Of a stretch of DNA of 64,000 nucleotides, positions 63,891 to 64,000 are shown piece by piece. The notes beneath the pieces are model-generated. The model saw only the letters and a program-made list of their open reading frames with translations. It searched no databases and was not told where the DNA came from. Source of the stretch: Flavobacterium sp. 123 (lineage in GTDB: Bacteria > Bacteroidota > Bacteroidia > Flavobacteriales > Flavobacteriaceae). The position numbers and the translations under genes were made by a program. The DNA lies in assembly GCF_003634825.1 (NCBI RefSeq), contig NZ_RBXD01000001.1, positions 1,076,501-1,140,500 on the forward strand, written 5' to 3'. Positions within the stretch are counted from its first letter, which is position 1. The number at the start of each line of letters is the position of its first letter.

Positions 63891-64000
63891 CCGCGGCTTT
63901 TCCTATTTGGTTTATTACATCGCAAAATGCTATACTTGCAATTTTCATTGAGGAATTTTATGTGCTTTTTTAGAAAAACTACATACTCAACAAGCTAAAA
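63891..64000. other. Upstream region of the LytTR gene to the window edge
   Basis: No gene. On the minus strand TAGCATTTTG lies about 30 bp before the start, only a partial match to the -7 consensus. Nothing else was recognised. Confidence 0.35.

Overview
The window is a piece of a Bacteroidota chromosome, almost certainly Flavobacterium or a close relative in the Flavobacteriaceae. DNA is AT-rich, most genes lack Shine-Dalgarno sequences, and several starts are preceded by the Bacteroidota promoter signature TTTG/TTG, about 18-20 nt, then TAnnTTTG (clearest before lepA, ompA and sdhC). Gene content fits: a three-subunit sdhCAB with a single cytochrome b subunit, HMG-CoA synthase, sigma-54, OmpA with thrombospondin type-3 repeats, DUF5686 and LolCE-type proteins.

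Layout. 1-5.7 kb: end of a DUF5686 outer-membrane protein, a CPA2 cation/proton antiporter and an RND/MMPL exporter. 5.9-17.1 kb: housekeeping genes (asnS, rpoN, tdk, rsmI, hopJ-family gene, recJ, an MFS exporter, lpxH, queD, enoyl-CoA hydratase) and an unlisted 57-aa membrane protein. 17.2-18.1 kb: tRNA-Ala whose 3' end plus terminator is duplicated 761 bp downstream, bracketing a carboxymuconolactone-decarboxylase-like gene. 18.1-24.1 kb: secreted MBL hydrolase divergent from an AraC regulator, mtgA, a FAD oxidoreductase and an S9 peptidase. 24.1-29.8 kb: lipid cluster accC-accB-fabH, rpmF with its DUF177 partner, pdxA, ribE. 29.8-35.6 kb: small secreted or lipid-anchored proteins, tRNA(CAU), mce, a nitrilase. 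35.7-43.2 kb: sdhCAB, HMG-CoA synthase, pepP, alpha/beta hydrolase. 43.2-52.5 kb: AddB-like and AddA-like recombination nuclease subunits separated by ompA and kbl. 52.7-59.7 kb: rbfA, LolCE-like permease, dus, lepA, a pfkB-family kinase, thiL. 59.8-63.9 kb: a signalling cluster, all on the minus strand: LytTR regulator, a secreted peptide of four identical 14-aa repeats, a TPR-histidine kinase lipoprotein and its response regulator.

The most unusual items are: (1) a 477-bp inverted-repeat element encoding a DUF559 endonuclease domain, inserted in frame inside the AddA-like helicase/nuclease; (2) the four-repeat secreted peptide, whose DNA repeats differ only at synonymous positions, with three 21-bp-phased sites in front of it and a LytTR regulator with a substituted phospho-acceptor next door; (3) the tRNA-Ala tail duplication. 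Several short interspersed repeats (an 85-bp hairpin family and a 16-bp palindrome family) recur, one palindrome copy lying in frame in the AddB-like gene. Calls rest on reading the sequence and on remembered family features; no database search was run.
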